From positions 1-42,765 of the forward strand of contig DXAM01000150.1 in the NCBI GenBank assembly GCA_019117025.1: a stretch of DNA of 42,765 nucleotides, given 5' to 3'. Origin of the DNA: Candidatus Microbacterium stercoravium. GTDB lineage: Bacteria > Actinomycetota > Actinomycetes > Actinomycetales > Microbacteriaceae. The position numbers and the translations under genes are program-made. Positions 1-8,998 of this stretch are shown piece by piece. Under the pieces are notes generated by a model. The model did not search any database. It was given only the letters and a program-made list of their open reading frames with translations, and had not been told where the DNA came from. Each line of letters begins with the position of its first letter. Within the stretch, counting starts at the first letter, position 1.

Positions 1-1653
1 GGAGCGGAGCATGTCGAGGAAGGCATCCTGATCGAGCCATGCGTCGCAGGTCTCGACCAGATCGCCGTCGGGGCCGAGGATCACGCGCACCTCGGGCTCA
101 TCGAACGCGGCGCGGGTCTCGATCGTCGACGCGTTCGTCCGGTGCGGCCACCGGGCGTGCGGACCGCGCGGGGAGCGGCGTGCGGACCGGCGGATGTCGG
201 CGCGATCCTGGGCGCGGCGGGCGTCGTCTGCCGCCGCATGCTCGCGCGCGATCTCGTCGCGCTCGCACTGCGCCGCCGCGGGCGATTCCTGGAAGAAGAC
301 GCGGCTGATCGGGTCGTCGGTGACCGTGTGCCCGGTCGGCGTCGTGAACTCGATCACCCCGCCGGCGACCTGTCTGACCTTCCACCCCGCCTGATGCTTC
401 ATCTGATGGTGGGCAGGGCACAGCGCCTCGAGATTCTCGACGGCGGTCGGGCCGCCGCGGGCATGGTCGTGCCCGTGATCGATATCGCATCGTCGCGCGG
501 CGACCGTGCACCCCGGTAGGCGACAGGTCATGTCGCGGGCCATGACGGCCCGTCGCTGGGCACTCGTCGGACGGTAATGGTCGACCGCCGCGATCGTGCC
601 GTCTTCGGGCCGCGTGAAGATGCGTTCCCATCCCGGTGCGCTCCCCGCGAGAATGCGGGCCGTTTCCGGGTCGATGAGGGTGCCGTCGTCCATCCAGGCG
701 GCTGCTCGTCGCGGGTCGATCAGGGTCGCGACCGGAATCGTCACCTGCACGTTCGCCCGGATGGTGTCGAGTGCGGCGCCGAATCCCGCGGTGTGGAGCT
801 CGTGGCCGGCCGGCTGCGCGGTCAGCAGTACGTCGAGGAAGATGTCGGTGCGCACCTGCGGCAGGGTGCGCTGGTCGCTCGCGGCGATCGTCAGCGGGTC
901 GGTGCCGTCGATGCCGCCCGAGACCGGCGCGGTCCAGCCCTCTTCGGGTAAGCGCCCGTGCTCGCGCTCGTACGCACGGCGGGCGCGGAGCCGATCTTTC
1001 TTCACCTCGCGCGCCATCTGGTCGATCCGATCGAACACGGACCGCACTTCGAGCGTCGGGCCGTGCAGGATCAGTTCGCTCATGCCGTCGTCGAGGTCGC
1101 GCATCGTGATGTGCCGACGAGCGCGCGCCTCGGCGTGCTTCTCGTGGAACGAGCGCGCGTCGAGGTCGGCGGCCCGCTTCTTCAGGACCGTGCCCAGCTG
1201 GCGCGACGTGCGCTCGGTGCCGAGCGCCGCCGCGCCCTGGTCGAGCGAGGCCTTCGCCCCCGGATCGAGATTGAGTCCCGCCTTCACGACCTGCTCGGCG
1301 TGACGGAGCGAGAGGTCGCCCGACTCGAGCGCCGCGAGCGTGGCGGGGCAGTCGTCGTGGATCTGCTCGGCCATGGCGAGCTGGGCCCGCGCATCGCCCG
1401 GGCCGACGCGCAGCGCGATCGCGGCCTGCGCGGCGAACGACCGCCGTGCATCCTCGCGTGCGCGGGAGTGCGCTGCCGACGCCGCCTGCGCGTCGCTGAG
1501 GCGCCCGAGCCGCGCGAGAAGGCTGACGATATGCCCCTCGATCATCGCCGCCGCGCGTCGCGAATCGGCCAGCTCGTCGAGAACGGCGCGAGCCTCGACG
1601 GCCTGCTCGGGCGTCAGCCCGTGCAGCACATCGTCGAACTCGTCTTCCGTCAT
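1..1653 (-). CDS. DUF222 (13E12-type) HNH endonuclease domain protein, C-terminus outside window
   Basis: At least 551 residues are encoded and no stop is reached before the left edge, so the gene is partial. The N-terminal ~330 residues are helical and Ala/Arg/Glu-rich, as in DUF222 proteins. An HNH core follows at about 375-418: TCRLPGC, then DIDHGHDHARGGPT, then CPAHHQMKH, giving the metal-binding Cys/His pairs and the HNH residues. Such proteins are predicted Zn-containing nucleases of unknown cellular role and occur in many copies in Microbacteriaceae and mycobacteria (13E12 family). The ATG at 1653 opens the frame; only a short AAGG lies close upstream. The gene follows rsgA on the same strand after 73 nt that contain two palindromes, one of them LexA-box-like, so it probably has its own SOS-type promoter. 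The family is clear; the function is not. Confidence 0.88.
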   Translation of the reverse strand, partial: MTEDEFDDVLHGLTPEQAVEARAVLDELADSRRAAAMIEGHIVSLLARLGRLSDAQAASAAHSRAREDARRSFAAQAAIALRVGPGDARAQLAMAEQIHDDCPATLAALESGDLSLRHAEQVVKAGLNLDPGAKASLDQGAAALGTERTSRQLGTVLKKRAADLDARSFHEKHAEARARRHITMRDLDDGMSELILHGPTLEVRSVFDRIDQMAREVKKDRLRARRAYEREHGRLPEEGWTAPVSGGIDGTDPLTIAASDQRTLPQVRTDIFLDVLLTAQPAGHELHTAGFGAALDTIRANVQVTIPVATLIDPRRAAAWMDDGTLIDPETARILAGSAPGWERIFTRPEDGTIAAVDHYRPTSAQRRAVMARDMTCRLPGCTVAARRCDIDHGHDHARGGPTAVENLEALCPAHHQMKHQAGWKVRQVAGGVIEFTTPTGHTVTDDPISRVFFQESPAAAQCERDEIAREHAAADDARRAQDRADIRRSARRSPRGPHARWPHRTNASTIETRAAFDEPEVRVILGPDGDLVETCDAWLDQDAFLDMLRS

Positions 1654-1660
1654 GCCTTCA

Positions 1661-1686
1661 TTTTATCGAACATAGGTACGATAAAA
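1661..1686 (-). promoter_or_regulatory. LexA/SOS-box-like operator within an inverted repeat
   Basis: Positions 1666-1681 read TCGAAC-ATAG-GTACGA on the plus strand, one base away from the actinobacterial SOS box TCGAAC-N4-GTTCGA. The site is nested in a perfect 8-bp inverted repeat, TTTTATCG (1661-1668) and CGATAAAA (1679-1686). It lies 7 nt upstream of the ATG of the HNH gene, where a bound repressor would block transcription. Mycobacterial 13E12 genes are known to carry SOS boxes, which supports the reading; LexA binding is inferred. Confidence 0.5.
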
Positions 1687-1708
1687 CAAGAGCATGTACG
1701 AGATTCTC

Positions 1709-1725
1709 TCGAACAGAATGTTCGA
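1709..1725. repeat. 17-bp palindrome after rsgA
   Basis: TCGAACA (1709-1715) and TGTTCGA (1719-1725) form a perfect 7-bp inverted repeat around GAA, starting 1 nt past the rsgA stop codon. The half-sites match the LexA half-site, but GAAC and GTTC are 5 nt apart instead of 4, so it is an off-spacing SOS box at best. It could also be a short stem that ends rsgA transcription, although no T-tract follows. Confidence 0.45.
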
Positions 1726-1726
1726 C

Positions 1727-2776
1727 TCAGTGCTCCTCGCGCCCCGCGAACGTCTCGAGCAGTCCCTGCAACGAGGCGACGCGGTCGGGGGAGACGTCGG
1801 CGGATTCGTTGAGCGCGCAGTCGGGGGCGTCGGGCAGGTGGGTGCAGCCGCGCGGGCACTCTGCGGCGACGTCCGCGAGGTCGCCGAACGCACGCAGGAT
1901 GTTGTCGGGATCCACGTGTCCCAGGCCGAACGACCTCACGCCGGGGGTGTCGATCACCCAGCCGGATCCGGATGCCCCGCGGTATCGCAGCGACACCGTC
2001 GACGACGATGTATGGCGGCCGCGGCCGGTGACGAGGTTCACGTGTCCTGTCGCGCGGGCCGCATCGGGCACGAGGGCATTCACGAGCGTCGATTTGCCGA
2101 CGCCGGAATGGCCGACGAACACGGTCGAATGTCCGGCGATCGCGGCGCCGATCTCGTCGACCGGCGGCTGATCCTCCGACGAGCGGAACACGCGCAGGTC
2201 GTCGATGCCGTCGAAGTGCGCGAGGAACTCCGCAGGGTCCGCGAGGTCGGTCTTCGTGACCACCATGAGCGGGCGGATCCCCGCGTCGAGCGCAGCGACG
2301 AGGTAGCGGTCGACCAGGCGCGGGCGGGGCGGAGGATCGGCGGCGGCCACGACGACGAGCATCTGGTCGGCGTTGGCGACGATCACGCGCTCGACGTTGT
2401 CGGTGTCGTCGGCCGAACGCCGCAGCAGCGAGGTGCGGTCCTCGATGCCGACGATGCGTCCGAGCGTGCCCTCGTCGCCCGAGGTGTCGCCGACGATGCG
2501 CGCGCGGTCGCCCGTGACGATCGGCGTGCGGCGCAGCTCGCGGGCGCGGGTTGCGGTCGTCTCGTGCTCCGACGGATCGCCCTCGTCGATCAGCACGCGA
2601 TAGCGGCCGCGGTCGACCCCGAGCACGCGGCCGATCACGGCGTCCTCGTGCTTCGGGCGGATCTTCGTGCGCGGCCGGTTGCCCTTCGGGTTGGGGCGCA
2701 CGCGCACGGCCGACTCATCGAAGACGTCGTCGTCTTCGTCGTCCTCGTCCCACCAGCTCACGGGCGTTCCGCTCAC
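1727..2776 (-). CDS. rsgA: ribosome small-subunit-dependent GTPase RsgA
   Basis: This 349-residue circularly permuted GTPase acts in late 30S subunit maturation. An acidic N-terminus (SWWDEDDEDDDVFDES) precedes an OB-fold region at about 40-120. The G motifs come in permuted order: G4 VVTKTDLAD, then the P-loop GHSGVGKSTLVN near residue 218, then G3 DTPGVRSFG. The C-terminal zinc site CPRGCTHLPDAPDC lies near 305-318 and has the usual Cys/Cys/His/Cys ligands. The GTG start at 2776 overlaps the aroA stop as GTGA, indicating translational coupling; upstream in-frame codons would run deep into aroA. The aroA-rsgA pairing is common in actinobacteria. Confidence 0.95.
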   Translation of the reverse strand: MSGTPVSWWDEDDEDDDVFDESAVRVRPNPKGNRPRTKIRPKHEDAVIGRVLGVDRGRYRVLIDEGDPSEHETTATRARELRRTPIVTGDRARIVGDTSGDEGTLGRIVGIEDRTSLLRRSADDTDNVERVIVANADQMLVVVAAADPPPRPRLVDRYLVAALDAGIRPLMVVTKTDLADPAEFLAHFDGIDDLRVFRSSEDQPPVDEIGAAIAGHSTVFVGHSGVGKSTLVNALVPDAARATGHVNLVTGRGRHTSSSTVSLRYRGASGSGWVIDTPGVRSFGLGHVDPDNILRAFGDLADVAAECPRGCTHLPDAPDCALNESADVSPDRVASLQGLLETFAGREEH

Positions 2777-4116
2777 CCCAGTCCGGCGAGCATGCGCTGC
2801 CAGAGCCAGACGAACTGCGGCATCGTCTTGCCCGTGGTGCCGATGTCGTCGACGACGATGCCCGGCGTGCGCAGGCCGACGAGGGCGCCCGTCGTGGCGA
2901 TGCGGTGGTCGTGGAACGACTTCCACTCGCCGCCGTGGAGCGGGGCGGGGATGATGCGGATGCCGTCCTCCAGCTCTTCCGCACCGCAGCCGATCGCGCG
3001 CAGGTTCGACGTGAGCGCCGCGATGCGATCGGTCTCGTGCGTGCGGATGTGCCCGATGCCGGTGAACGTCGACGGCTGATCCGCGAGGGCCGCGAGGCCC
3101 ACGAGCGTCGGCGTCAGCTCGCTGACCGCCGACAGATCGAGGTCGACGCCGTGGATCTGGCGCCCGCCCGTCACCGTCACGGCGCCGCCGCGGCGCGTGA
3201 CGCGTGCGCCGAGCAGCGAGAGGATCTCGGTGAGGTGGCCGCCCGGCTGCGTCGAGCGAGCGGGCCAGGAGGGCACCGTGACGGATCCGCCGGCGACCAT
3301 CGCGGCCGCGAGGAACGGCGCCGCGTTCGACAGGTCGGGCTCGATCGGGGTGGTTTTTCCGCGCGGCACCGTGGCCGGAACGATCCATTCGCCGGGGGAG
3401 GGGTGCTCGACGTGCACGCCGCGGCGCGCGAGCGTGTCGACCGTCATGTCGATGTGGGGCACGCTCGGCAGGCGGTCGCCGGTGTGCTTCAGGTGCAGCC
3501 CCACGTCGAAGCGCGGAGCTGCGAGCAGCAGGCCCGAGACGAACTGGCTCGACCCGGAGGCATCGATCTCGAGCTCGCCGCCGCGGATCTGACCGTGGCC
3601 GTGCACGGTGAAGGGCAGGCTCCAGGATCCGCCGTCGTCGATGTCGACGCCGAGGTCGCGCAGCGCCTTGATCATGGTGCCCATCGGGCGGTGCAGCGCA
3701 TTGGCATCGGCGGTCATGCGCACATCGCCCTCGGCGAGACCGAGCAGCGGCGCGACGAACCGCATGACCGTGCCCGCTTGACCGCTGTCGATCTCGCAGC
3801 CGCCAGACAGGGTGCGCGGCGGCGTGATCTCGACGTCTTCGCCGTAGGGACTCTCGCCCGGCACGCGTTCGATGCGCACGCCGAGCGCGCGCAGCGCGTC
3901 GCCCATGCGATACGAATCGGCGGAGTGCAGCGGCGCCTCGAGGCGGCTCGGCGCATCAGCCAGCGCTGCGAGGATCAGCTCGCGGTTGGTGAGCGACTTG
4001 GATCCGGGCACCGTGACGGTCGACGCGAGCGGCGCGTCGGCCGTGGGCGCGGCGAAGGATCCGCTCGGAGCTTCGGTCGGAGCGGCGGAATCGAGGGAAT
4101 ACCCGTGCATGGTCAT
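2773..4116 (-). CDS. aroA: 3-phosphoshikimate 1-carboxyvinyltransferase (EPSP synthase)
   Basis: The 447-residue enzyme transfers enolpyruvyl from PEP to shikimate-3-phosphate in chorismate synthesis. The PEP/S3P-binding motif [13 protein letters not shown] begins near residue 37 (Lys40), and [10 protein letters not shown] corresponds to the second signature. DRIAAL and the late HDHRI stretch are also present, and the length is normal. ATG 4116 is chosen because a -10-like TATGGT occupies 4130-4125, which leaves the upstream TTG (4125) inside the promoter; ATG 4110 is the next alternative. The first ~30 residues are low-complexity Ala/Pro/Ser and probably disordered. The gene is divergent from sigR and coupled to rsgA. 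Confidence 0.94.
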   Translation of the reverse strand: MTMHGYSLDSAAPTEAPSGSFAAPTADAPLASTVTVPGSKSLTNRELILAALADAPSRLEAPLHSADSYRMGDALRALGVRIERVPGESPYGEDVEITPPRTLSGGCEIDSGQAGTVMRFVAPLLGLAEGDVRMTADANALHRPMGTMIKALRDLGVDIDDGGSWSLPFTVHGHGQIRGGELEIDASGSSQFVSGLLLAAPRFDVGLHLKHTGDRLPSVPHIDMTVDTLARRGVHVEHPSPGEWIVPATVPRGKTTPIEPDLSNAAPFLAAAMVAGGSVTVPSWPARSTQPGGHLTEILSLLGARVTRRGGAVTVTGGRQIHGVDLDLSAVSELTPTLVGLAALADQPSTFTGIGHIRTHETDRIAALTSNLRAIGCGAEELEDGIRIIPAPLHGGEWKSFHDHRIATTGALVGLRTPGIVVDDIGTTGKTMPQFVWLWQRMLAGLG

Positions 4117-4124
4117 CGCGTTCA

Positions 4125-4130
4125 ACCATA
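4125..4130 (-). promoter_or_regulatory. aroA -10 element
   Basis: On the minus strand TATGGT lies 8 nt before the ATG at 4116. Initiation about 7 nt after this hexamer would give an aroA mRNA with almost no 5' leader. No clear -35 is seen. Confidence 0.35.
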
Positions 4131-4135
4131 GTGAA

Positions 4136-4161
4136 GGAAGAGAGGCGGTGCCCGATGGGTT
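4136..4161 (+). promoter_or_regulatory. candidate SigR-type promoter of sigR
   Basis: GGAAG (4136-4140) and GTT (4159-4161) are separated by 18 nt. Streptomyces SigR and mycobacterial SigH promoters are GGAAT/GGAAC with about 18-19 nt to GTT, and these sigma genes are autoregulated. Transcription would begin near 4170, inside the longest open frame, which supports starting SigR at 4227. Confidence 0.5.
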
Positions 4162-4226
4162 CAGCGACGTGTGTTGCGATCGACTCGCATGTGCGGTACG
4201 ACCCCGTGGACGTAGGGTGGTTCTCG

Positions 4227-4829
4227 ATGGACGACATCGAAACCTCTCTCCGCGATGATCCTCGAAGCCAGTTCGAGGACCAAGCGCTTCCGTTCATGGA
4301 CCAGCTGTACGGCGCAGCCATGCGCATGGCGCGCAATCCGCAGGACGCCGCCGACCTCGTGCAGGACACGTTCGTGAAGGCCTACGCCGCGTGGGAGCGG
4401 TTCGAGCAGGGCACGAATCTGAAGGCCTGGCTGTACCGGATCCTCACGAACACCTACATCAACGGTTACCGCAAGAAGCAGCGCGAGCCCTTCCAGAGCG
4501 CGATCGACGAGCTCGAGGACTGGCAGCTCGGCGGGGCCGCGTCGACGACCGCGTCGAGCCACCGCTCGGCCGAGGCCGAGGCGATCGACCGCATGCCGTC
4601 GTCGGCGGTGAAAGACGCGCTGCAGGAGCTGAAGGAAGATTTCCGGATGGTGGTGTACCTCGCCGACGTCGAGGGCTTCGCCTACCAGGAGATCGCCGAC
4701 ATCATGGAGACGCCCATCGGCACCGTGATGAGCCGCCTGCACCGCGGACGCCGGCTGCTGCGGGACAAGCTGAGGGATTATGCCGCTGAACGAGGGATCG
4801 TCGCGGCTCAGACGGGAGCGAAGAAGTGA
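4227..4829 (+). CDS. sigR: ECF sigma factor SigR/SigH (thiol-oxidative stress)
   Basis: A 200-residue group IV sigma factor. Region 2 carries [17 protein letters not shown] and [19 protein letters not shown]; region 4 carries [19 protein letters not shown] followed by the helix-turn-helix around [15 protein letters not shown]. The ATG at 4227 has AGGGTGG about 8 nt upstream and begins the conserved part; a longer in-frame version from 4131 would start before the candidate SigR promoter. The stop overlaps the start of rsrA as GTGA, the standard sigma/anti-sigma coupling. In relatives this factor drives thioredoxin, mycothiol and proteolysis genes after disulfide stress. Confidence 0.92.
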   Translation: MDDIETSLRDDPRSQFEDQALPFMDQLYGAAMRMARNPQDAADLVQDTFVKAYAAWERFEQGTNLKAWLYRILTNTYINGYRKKQREPFQSAIDELEDWQLGGAASTTASSHRSAEAEAIDRMPSSAVKDALQELKEDFRMVVYLADVEGFAYQEIADIMETPIGTVMSRLHRGRRLLRDKLRDYAAERGIVAAQTGAKK

Positions 4830-5080
4830 GCGACTGCGGGTGTGAGAAGGCACGCGTCGACCTCGAGGCGTTCGTGCGGGGAGAACTGGACTACTGCCAG
4901 ACGGCCCAGGCCGAGATCCGGGAGCACATCGACAACTGCCCCGGCTGTCAGGACGAGGCGACCGTGGCGCGCACGCTGACTGATGCGGTGCACCGCGCGT
5001 GCAGCGACGAGGCTGCGCCGACCGATCTGCGAACGCGCGTCATCGCGACTCTGCGCGATGTGCAGGCCGAACCGCACTGA
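4826..5080 (+). CDS. rsrA: zinc-binding redox anti-sigma factor RsrA
   Basis: An 84-residue ZAS-family anti-sigma factor. The core motif is H34-x3-C38-x2-C41 (HIDNCPGC), with Cys4, Cys6 and Cys24 as further thiols. In Streptomyces RsrA, oxidation of the equivalent cysteines releases zinc and frees SigR. The GTG start overlaps the sigR stop by two bases, so the pair should be made in near-equal amounts. The family call rests on the motif, the length and the position. Confidence 0.92.
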   Translation: MSDCGCEKARVDLEAFVRGELDYCQTAQAEIREHIDNCPGCQDEATVARTLTDAVHRACSDEAAPTDLRTRVIATLRDVQAEPH

Positions 5081-5088
5081 TCCCGTCA

Positions 5089-5094
5089 TAGGGT
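5089..5094 (+). promoter_or_regulatory. -10 element of a predicted leaderless acetyltransferase mRNA
   Basis: TAGGGT lies exactly 6 nt before the GTG at 5101, so initiation would fall on or next to the start codon. It lies just after the rsrA stop and would give the next gene its own promoter. Confidence 0.45.
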
Positions 5095-5100
5095 GGGCGG

Positions 5101-6390
5101 GTGAACTTCGTCGACGCCCGAAACTGTCCCGCTGATCCTGCTTCGCGCGAGTCCCTCGAGGCCCGCGGTCTCGACTACCGCGTCTCCACGGCCGGCGAGC
5201 GCGCGGACTACCTCCGTGCGGTCTCGCGGGGGTTCCTCGAGAAAGAGCCCTCGGCCTCGTCGCTGGCGACGCCCGAGGGGCATCCCGAACGGCGCTCGAT
5301 CGGCGTGTTCGACCCATCCGCGGTGCAGCCGTACCCGATCGCGACCGTCGAATCGTGGGTCACGCCGCTGACGGTTCCGGGCGGTGAGCTCAGCATGTGG
5401 GCGATCAGCAACGTGACGGTCGCGGCCACGCACCGTCGGCGCGGCGTCGCTCGGGCGATGCTCGAGGGAGAACTGCGCGCGGCGAAGACGGCCGGCGTGC
5501 CGATCGCCGGCCTGACGGTCACCGAGGCGACGATCTACGGGCGCTACGGCTTCGCGCCCGCCGCTCCGAACGCGACCGTGAAGATCGATTCGAAGCTCGT
5601 CGGCTGGCAGGCGCCCGAGCCCGCGGCACGGATCCTGTACGTCGACCGCGAGCAGCTCGCGACGGATCTCGGTGAGCTGCACGAGCGCACGCGGGGCGAG
5701 CGCATCGGCGACATCGCGGGCTGGGAGCACCGCTGGCAGCAGCACGCCGGACTCGACACGGCCGCCGAGCATCCCGAGAAGATCCGCGGGGTGCGCGCCG
5801 TCGACGCTTCGGGCGCGACGGTGGGATCCATGGCGTTCCGACTCGTCGAAGGGGCCGATTACCGTCAGCACACGCTGCGCGTGCAGCACCTCGTGGCGGC
5901 GACGCCCGATGCACGGGCCGCGCTGTGGAAGTTCGCGATCGACCACGACCTGGTGGCCGTGGTCGAGGCGTCCGAGCAGCCGATCGACGACCCGCTGCTG
6001 TGGCAGGTGCACGACGCGAACCGCATCGAGCAGACCGTCTCCGAACACGGATGGCTGCGGATCCTCGACGTTCCCGCCGCGCTCGCCGCGCGCCGCCTCG
6101 AGGGCGGGTTCGGCGTGCGGCTGCGGGTGACGGATCCGCTCGGTCTCGCGGACGGTGCGTGGACGGTCGCGCAGCTCGGCGCGGACGGCGTGCAGATCGA
6201 GCCTCTCGCCGACGGCGCCGAGGCCGACATCACGCTCGACGTCGGCGCCCTGTCGGCGGCGTACTTGGGCGCCGTGCGGCTCGAGACGCTCCAGGCGGCG
6301 GGCCGGGTGATGGGATCCGCGGACAGGATCCGCGCGTTCTCCGACGCCCTCCGCGCCCGCACCCAGCCGCACCTCTCGATCGTCTACTGA
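5101..6390 (+). CDS. eis: Eis-like GNAT N-acetyltransferase
   Basis: The 429-residue protein has the Eis family layout: an N-terminal GNAT domain with the acetyl-CoA loop HRRRGVARAML near residues 109-119, a second degenerate GNAT-like domain, and a C-terminal sterol-carrier-like domain (about 330-429). Mycobacterial Eis acetylates amines, including aminoglycosides, and uses its C-terminal carboxylate as catalytic base; this protein also ends in an aromatic residue (HLSIVY). The true substrate is unknown. The GTG start lacks a clear ribosome-binding site but is preceded at the right distance by TAGGGT. It follows sigR-rsrA in the same direction, so some co-transcription is possible. Confidence 0.82.
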   Translation: MNFVDARNCPADPASRESLEARGLDYRVSTAGERADYLRAVSRGFLEKEPSASSLATPEGHPERRSIGVFDPSAVQPYPIATVESWVTPLTVPGGELSMWAISNVTVAATHRRRGVARAMLEGELRAAKTAGVPIAGLTVTEATIYGRYGFAPAAPNATVKIDSKLVGWQAPEPAARILYVDREQLATDLGELHERTRGERIGDIAGWEHRWQQHAGLDTAAEHPEKIRGVRAVDASGATVGSMAFRLVEGADYRQHTLRVQHLVAATPDARAALWKFAIDHDLVAVVEASEQPIDDPLLWQVHDANRIEQTVSEHGWLRILDVPAALAARRLEGGFGVRLRVTDPLGLADGAWTVAQLGADGVQIEPLADGAEADITLDVGALSAAYLGAVRLETLQAAGRVMGSADRIRAFSDALRARTQPHLSIVY

Positions 6391-6423
6391 CCCGAACCTC
6401 ACCGTGTCCCACTTGGTGCGGGA

Positions 6424-7470
6424 TCAGCGCCGCCGCTGGCGCTCGGTCGCGTCGTTGACCTCGCCGACGAGCTCCTCCAGGATGTCCTCCAGGAACAGCA
6501 CGCCGACGGTGCGGCCGTCGGACTCGCGCACGTTCGCGAGGTGTCGGCCGCGCTCACGCATCAGCGCGAGCGCGTCTTCGAGGTCGGTCGTCACGCCCAC
6601 GGGCACCATGTGGTGGATCCGCTTCGCAGGGATCGGGTCGTCGGCGCGCGCGTCGGTGATGCGCAGGATGTCCTTCAGATGCACGTACCCCGTGGGGGCG
6701 CCCGAGTCATCGACGATCACGTAGCGCGAGTACCCATGGCTCGCGACGGCGCGCTCGATCTCGGCCGTCGACGCCGTCTCGGGCAGGGTCACGAGCTGCT
6801 CGAGGGGCACGGCGATGTCGCCGGCGTCCTTGTCCGTGAACTCGAGCGCCGCCGCGACCGTGCCCGTCGGATCCTGCAGCACGCCCTCGCGGCGCGACTG
6901 GCTCACGATCGTGGCGACCTCCTCGAGCGTGAAGGTCGAGTTCGCCTCGCTCTTCGGCTCGACGCGGAACAGGCGCAGCACGCTGTTGGCGATCGCGTTG
7001 AGCAGCCACACGATGGGATGGAACACCTTCGATACCCACACGAGGGGAGGGGCGAGCAGCAGCACGGCCCGGTCGGGCACGCTGAACGCGATGTTCTTGG
7101 CGACCATCTCACCGAACACGACGTGCAGGTACGACACGAACACGAGCGTGATCACGAACGCGATCGTGCCGACCGCGGCCTCGCCGAGCCCCGTGATGCC
7201 GAGCGGCACCATCAGCAGATGGTGCAGCGCGGGCTCCGAGACGTTGAGGATCAGCAGCGAGCAGATCGTGATGCCCAACTGGCTCGTGGCGAGCATCGCC
7301 GTCGCGTGCTCCATCGCGTAGAGCGCCGTCTTGGCGGCGCGGGATCCGTTCTCGGCCCGCGGCTCGATCTGCGAACGCCGCGCCGAGATCACCGCGAACT
7401 CGGCGCCGACGAAGAAGGCGTTGCCGATCAGCAGCACGACGAGCCATGCGATTCCTGCCCAGTCGCTCAT
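6424..7470 (-). CDS. CNNM/CorC-type membrane protein with CBS pair
   Basis: A 348-residue protein with an N-terminal CNNM (DUF21) membrane domain. Its first segment is GIAWLVVLLIGNAFFVGAEF, followed by further hydrophobic stretches and FGEMVAKNIAF near 115-125. A cytoplasmic CBS pair occupies about 205-335, with VPLEQLVTLPETA and GVLFLEDILEELVGEVND. It lacks the C-terminal CorC_HlyC domain of its neighbour. The family is linked to Mg2+/Co2+ homeostasis; the often-used name hemolysin is historical. ATGA overlap with the preceding gene implies one operon and probably a hetero-complex. Confidence 0.87.
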   Translation of the reverse strand: MSDWAGIAWLVVLLIGNAFFVGAEFAVISARRSQIEPRAENGSRAAKTALYAMEHATAMLATSQLGITICSLLILNVSEPALHHLLMVPLGITGLGEAAVGTIAFVITLVFVSYLHVVFGEMVAKNIAFSVPDRAVLLLAPPLVWVSKVFHPIVWLLNAIANSVLRLFRVEPKSEANSTFTLEEVATIVSQSRREGVLQDPTGTVAAALEFTDKDAGDIAVPLEQLVTLPETASTAEIERAVASHGYSRYVIVDDSGAPTGYVHLKDILRITDARADDPIPAKRIHHMVPVGVTTDLEDALALMRERGRHLANVRESDGRTVGVLFLEDILEELVGEVNDATERQRRR

Positions 7471-8783
7471 CGCTCGACCTCCTCGGCACCGGCCGGCAGG
7501 GGATCCGGGGTGAACCTCACGCGATCGACGCGGCGGCCGTCCATGCGCATCACTTCGAGGGATCCGCCTTCCGTGCGAACGCTGTCGCCGACGACGGGGA
7601 TGCGTTCGAGGGCGCTCATGATGAACCCGCCGACCGTGTCGTAGTCATCGGACTCGGGCACCTCGACGGCGGCGCGCTCCCGCGCTTCGTCGGGGCGGAG
7701 CTGTGCGGGGAAGGTGAGCGAGTCGCTGTGCCGCACGACGCCGGCGCGGCGGCGGTCGTGCTCGTCCGCGACCTCGCCGACGATCTCCTCCACGAGGTCT
7801 TCGAGCGTGACGATGCCGGCCGTGCCGCCGTACTCGTCGACGACGACAGCCATCTGGTAGCCCTCTCGGCGCAGTTCGGCGAGCAGCTGGTCGAGGCGCA
7901 CCGTCTCGGGCACGCGCAGCAGCTCGGTGCGCAGCGCGCCGACGGGGACCTCGGCGCGCTTCTCCCGCGGCACGCTCACGGCGGCCTTGAGGTGCACGAT
8001 GCCGACGATGTCGTCGAGATCCTCGTCGTAGACGGGGAAGCGGCTGTGCCCGGTCTCGCGAGCGAGGCGGATCACGTCGTCCGCAGACTCGCTCACCGCG
8101 ATCGCGTGCATGCGCGGGCGGGGCGTCATCACGTCGTCGGCCGACAGCTTCGCGAAGCGCAGCGATCGGTCGAGCAGCGTGGCGGTGTCCTTCTCGAGCA
8201 GTCCGGCCGTGGCGCTGCGGCGCACGAGGCTCGACAGCTCTTCGGCGCTGCGGGCTCCCGAGAGCTCCTCCTGCGGCTCGATGCCGATGAGGCGCAGGAT
8301 CACGTTGGCGCTGCCGTTGAGGCCCGCGACGGCCGGGCGGAACACGGTGGTGAACGCGATCTGCGCGGGTGCGACGACCTTGGCCGTCGCGAGGGGCAGC
8401 GCGAGCGCGAAGTTCTTGGGCACGAGCTCACCCAGGATCATCGACAGGATCGTCGCGATCACCATGCCGATCACGGTCGAGATCGCGGAGACGGCCGCCT
8501 CGGGCAACCAGGTCTCGAGGGCCGGCGAGAGCATCCGCGACAGGGCGGGCTCCATCGTGTAGCCGGTCAGCAGCGTCGTGAGCGTGATGCCGAGCTGCGC
8601 CGACGAGAGGTGGGTGGAGGTGTGTCGCAGTGCCGAGATCGTGAGCGCGAGGCGCGGCTCTCCGCGAGCCTGGCGGGCCTCGAGATCAGCGCGGTCGAGA
8701 TTGACGAGCGCGAACTCGCTGGCGACGAAGATTCCGGTACCGATGATGAGCAGGAGTCCTGCCCCCAGCATGATCCAGTCCAT
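7467..8783 (-). CDS. CNNM/CorC-type membrane protein with CBS and CorC_HlyC domains
   Basis: A 438-residue member of the CNNM/HlyC/CorC family. The CNNM membrane domain spans about 1-195, with the signature [15 protein letters not shown] near 115-130. The CBS pair spans about 205-330 ([30 protein letters not shown]), and a CorC_HlyC domain ends the protein. ATG 8783 is preferred over the adjacent GTG 8786 because GGAG is spaced 5 nt from it. It is coupled to the shorter paralogue by ATGA, and the two-gene arrangement is common in actinobacteria. A role in divalent cation transport or efflux is inferred from the family. Confidence 0.88.
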   Translation of the reverse strand: MDWIMLGAGLLLIIGTGIFVASEFALVNLDRADLEARQARGEPRLALTISALRHTSTHLSSAQLGITLTTLLTGYTMEPALSRMLSPALETWLPEAAVSAISTVIGMVIATILSMILGELVPKNFALALPLATAKVVAPAQIAFTTVFRPAVAGLNGSANVILRLIGIEPQEELSGARSAEELSSLVRRSATAGLLEKDTATLLDRSLRFAKLSADDVMTPRPRMHAIAVSESADDVIRLARETGHSRFPVYDEDLDDIVGIVHLKAAVSVPREKRAEVPVGALRTELLRVPETVRLDQLLAELRREGYQMAVVVDEYGGTAGIVTLEDLVEEIVGEVADEHDRRRAGVVRHSDSLTFPAQLRPDEARERAAVEVPESDDYDTVGGFIMSALERIPVVGDSVRTEGGSLEVMRMDGRRVDRVRFTPDPLPAGAEEVER

Positions 8784-8998
8784 CACGACTCCGACGCACC
8801 ATCCCGTCGGTCGTGATGCGGATGCGGATGCGGGCGTCGGCGTGCAGGGCTGGTGCTGCTACTCGGAGGGTCGTCCATAGTCTCTCGATCATAGGGCAAT
8901 CCGCCACCGCGTTGCCGAGAGTTTCACATGCATCGGGGGTTAGGGTTGGAGGACGATCGCGTCGGGCTGTCGGCGCGTGCGACGAGCAACATTCATCG
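8784..8998. promoter_or_regulatory. divergent promoter region of CNNM genes and kgd
   Basis: This is a 215-nt gap between divergent genes. On the plus strand TAGGGT at 8941-8946 is a plausible kgd -10, giving a leader of about 45 nt. On the minus strand TATGAT near 8893-8888 could serve the CNNM operon. No convincing -35 pairs with either. A short GATGCG triplication is present near 8815-8835. No RNA gene or riboswitch is visible. Confidence 0.35.
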
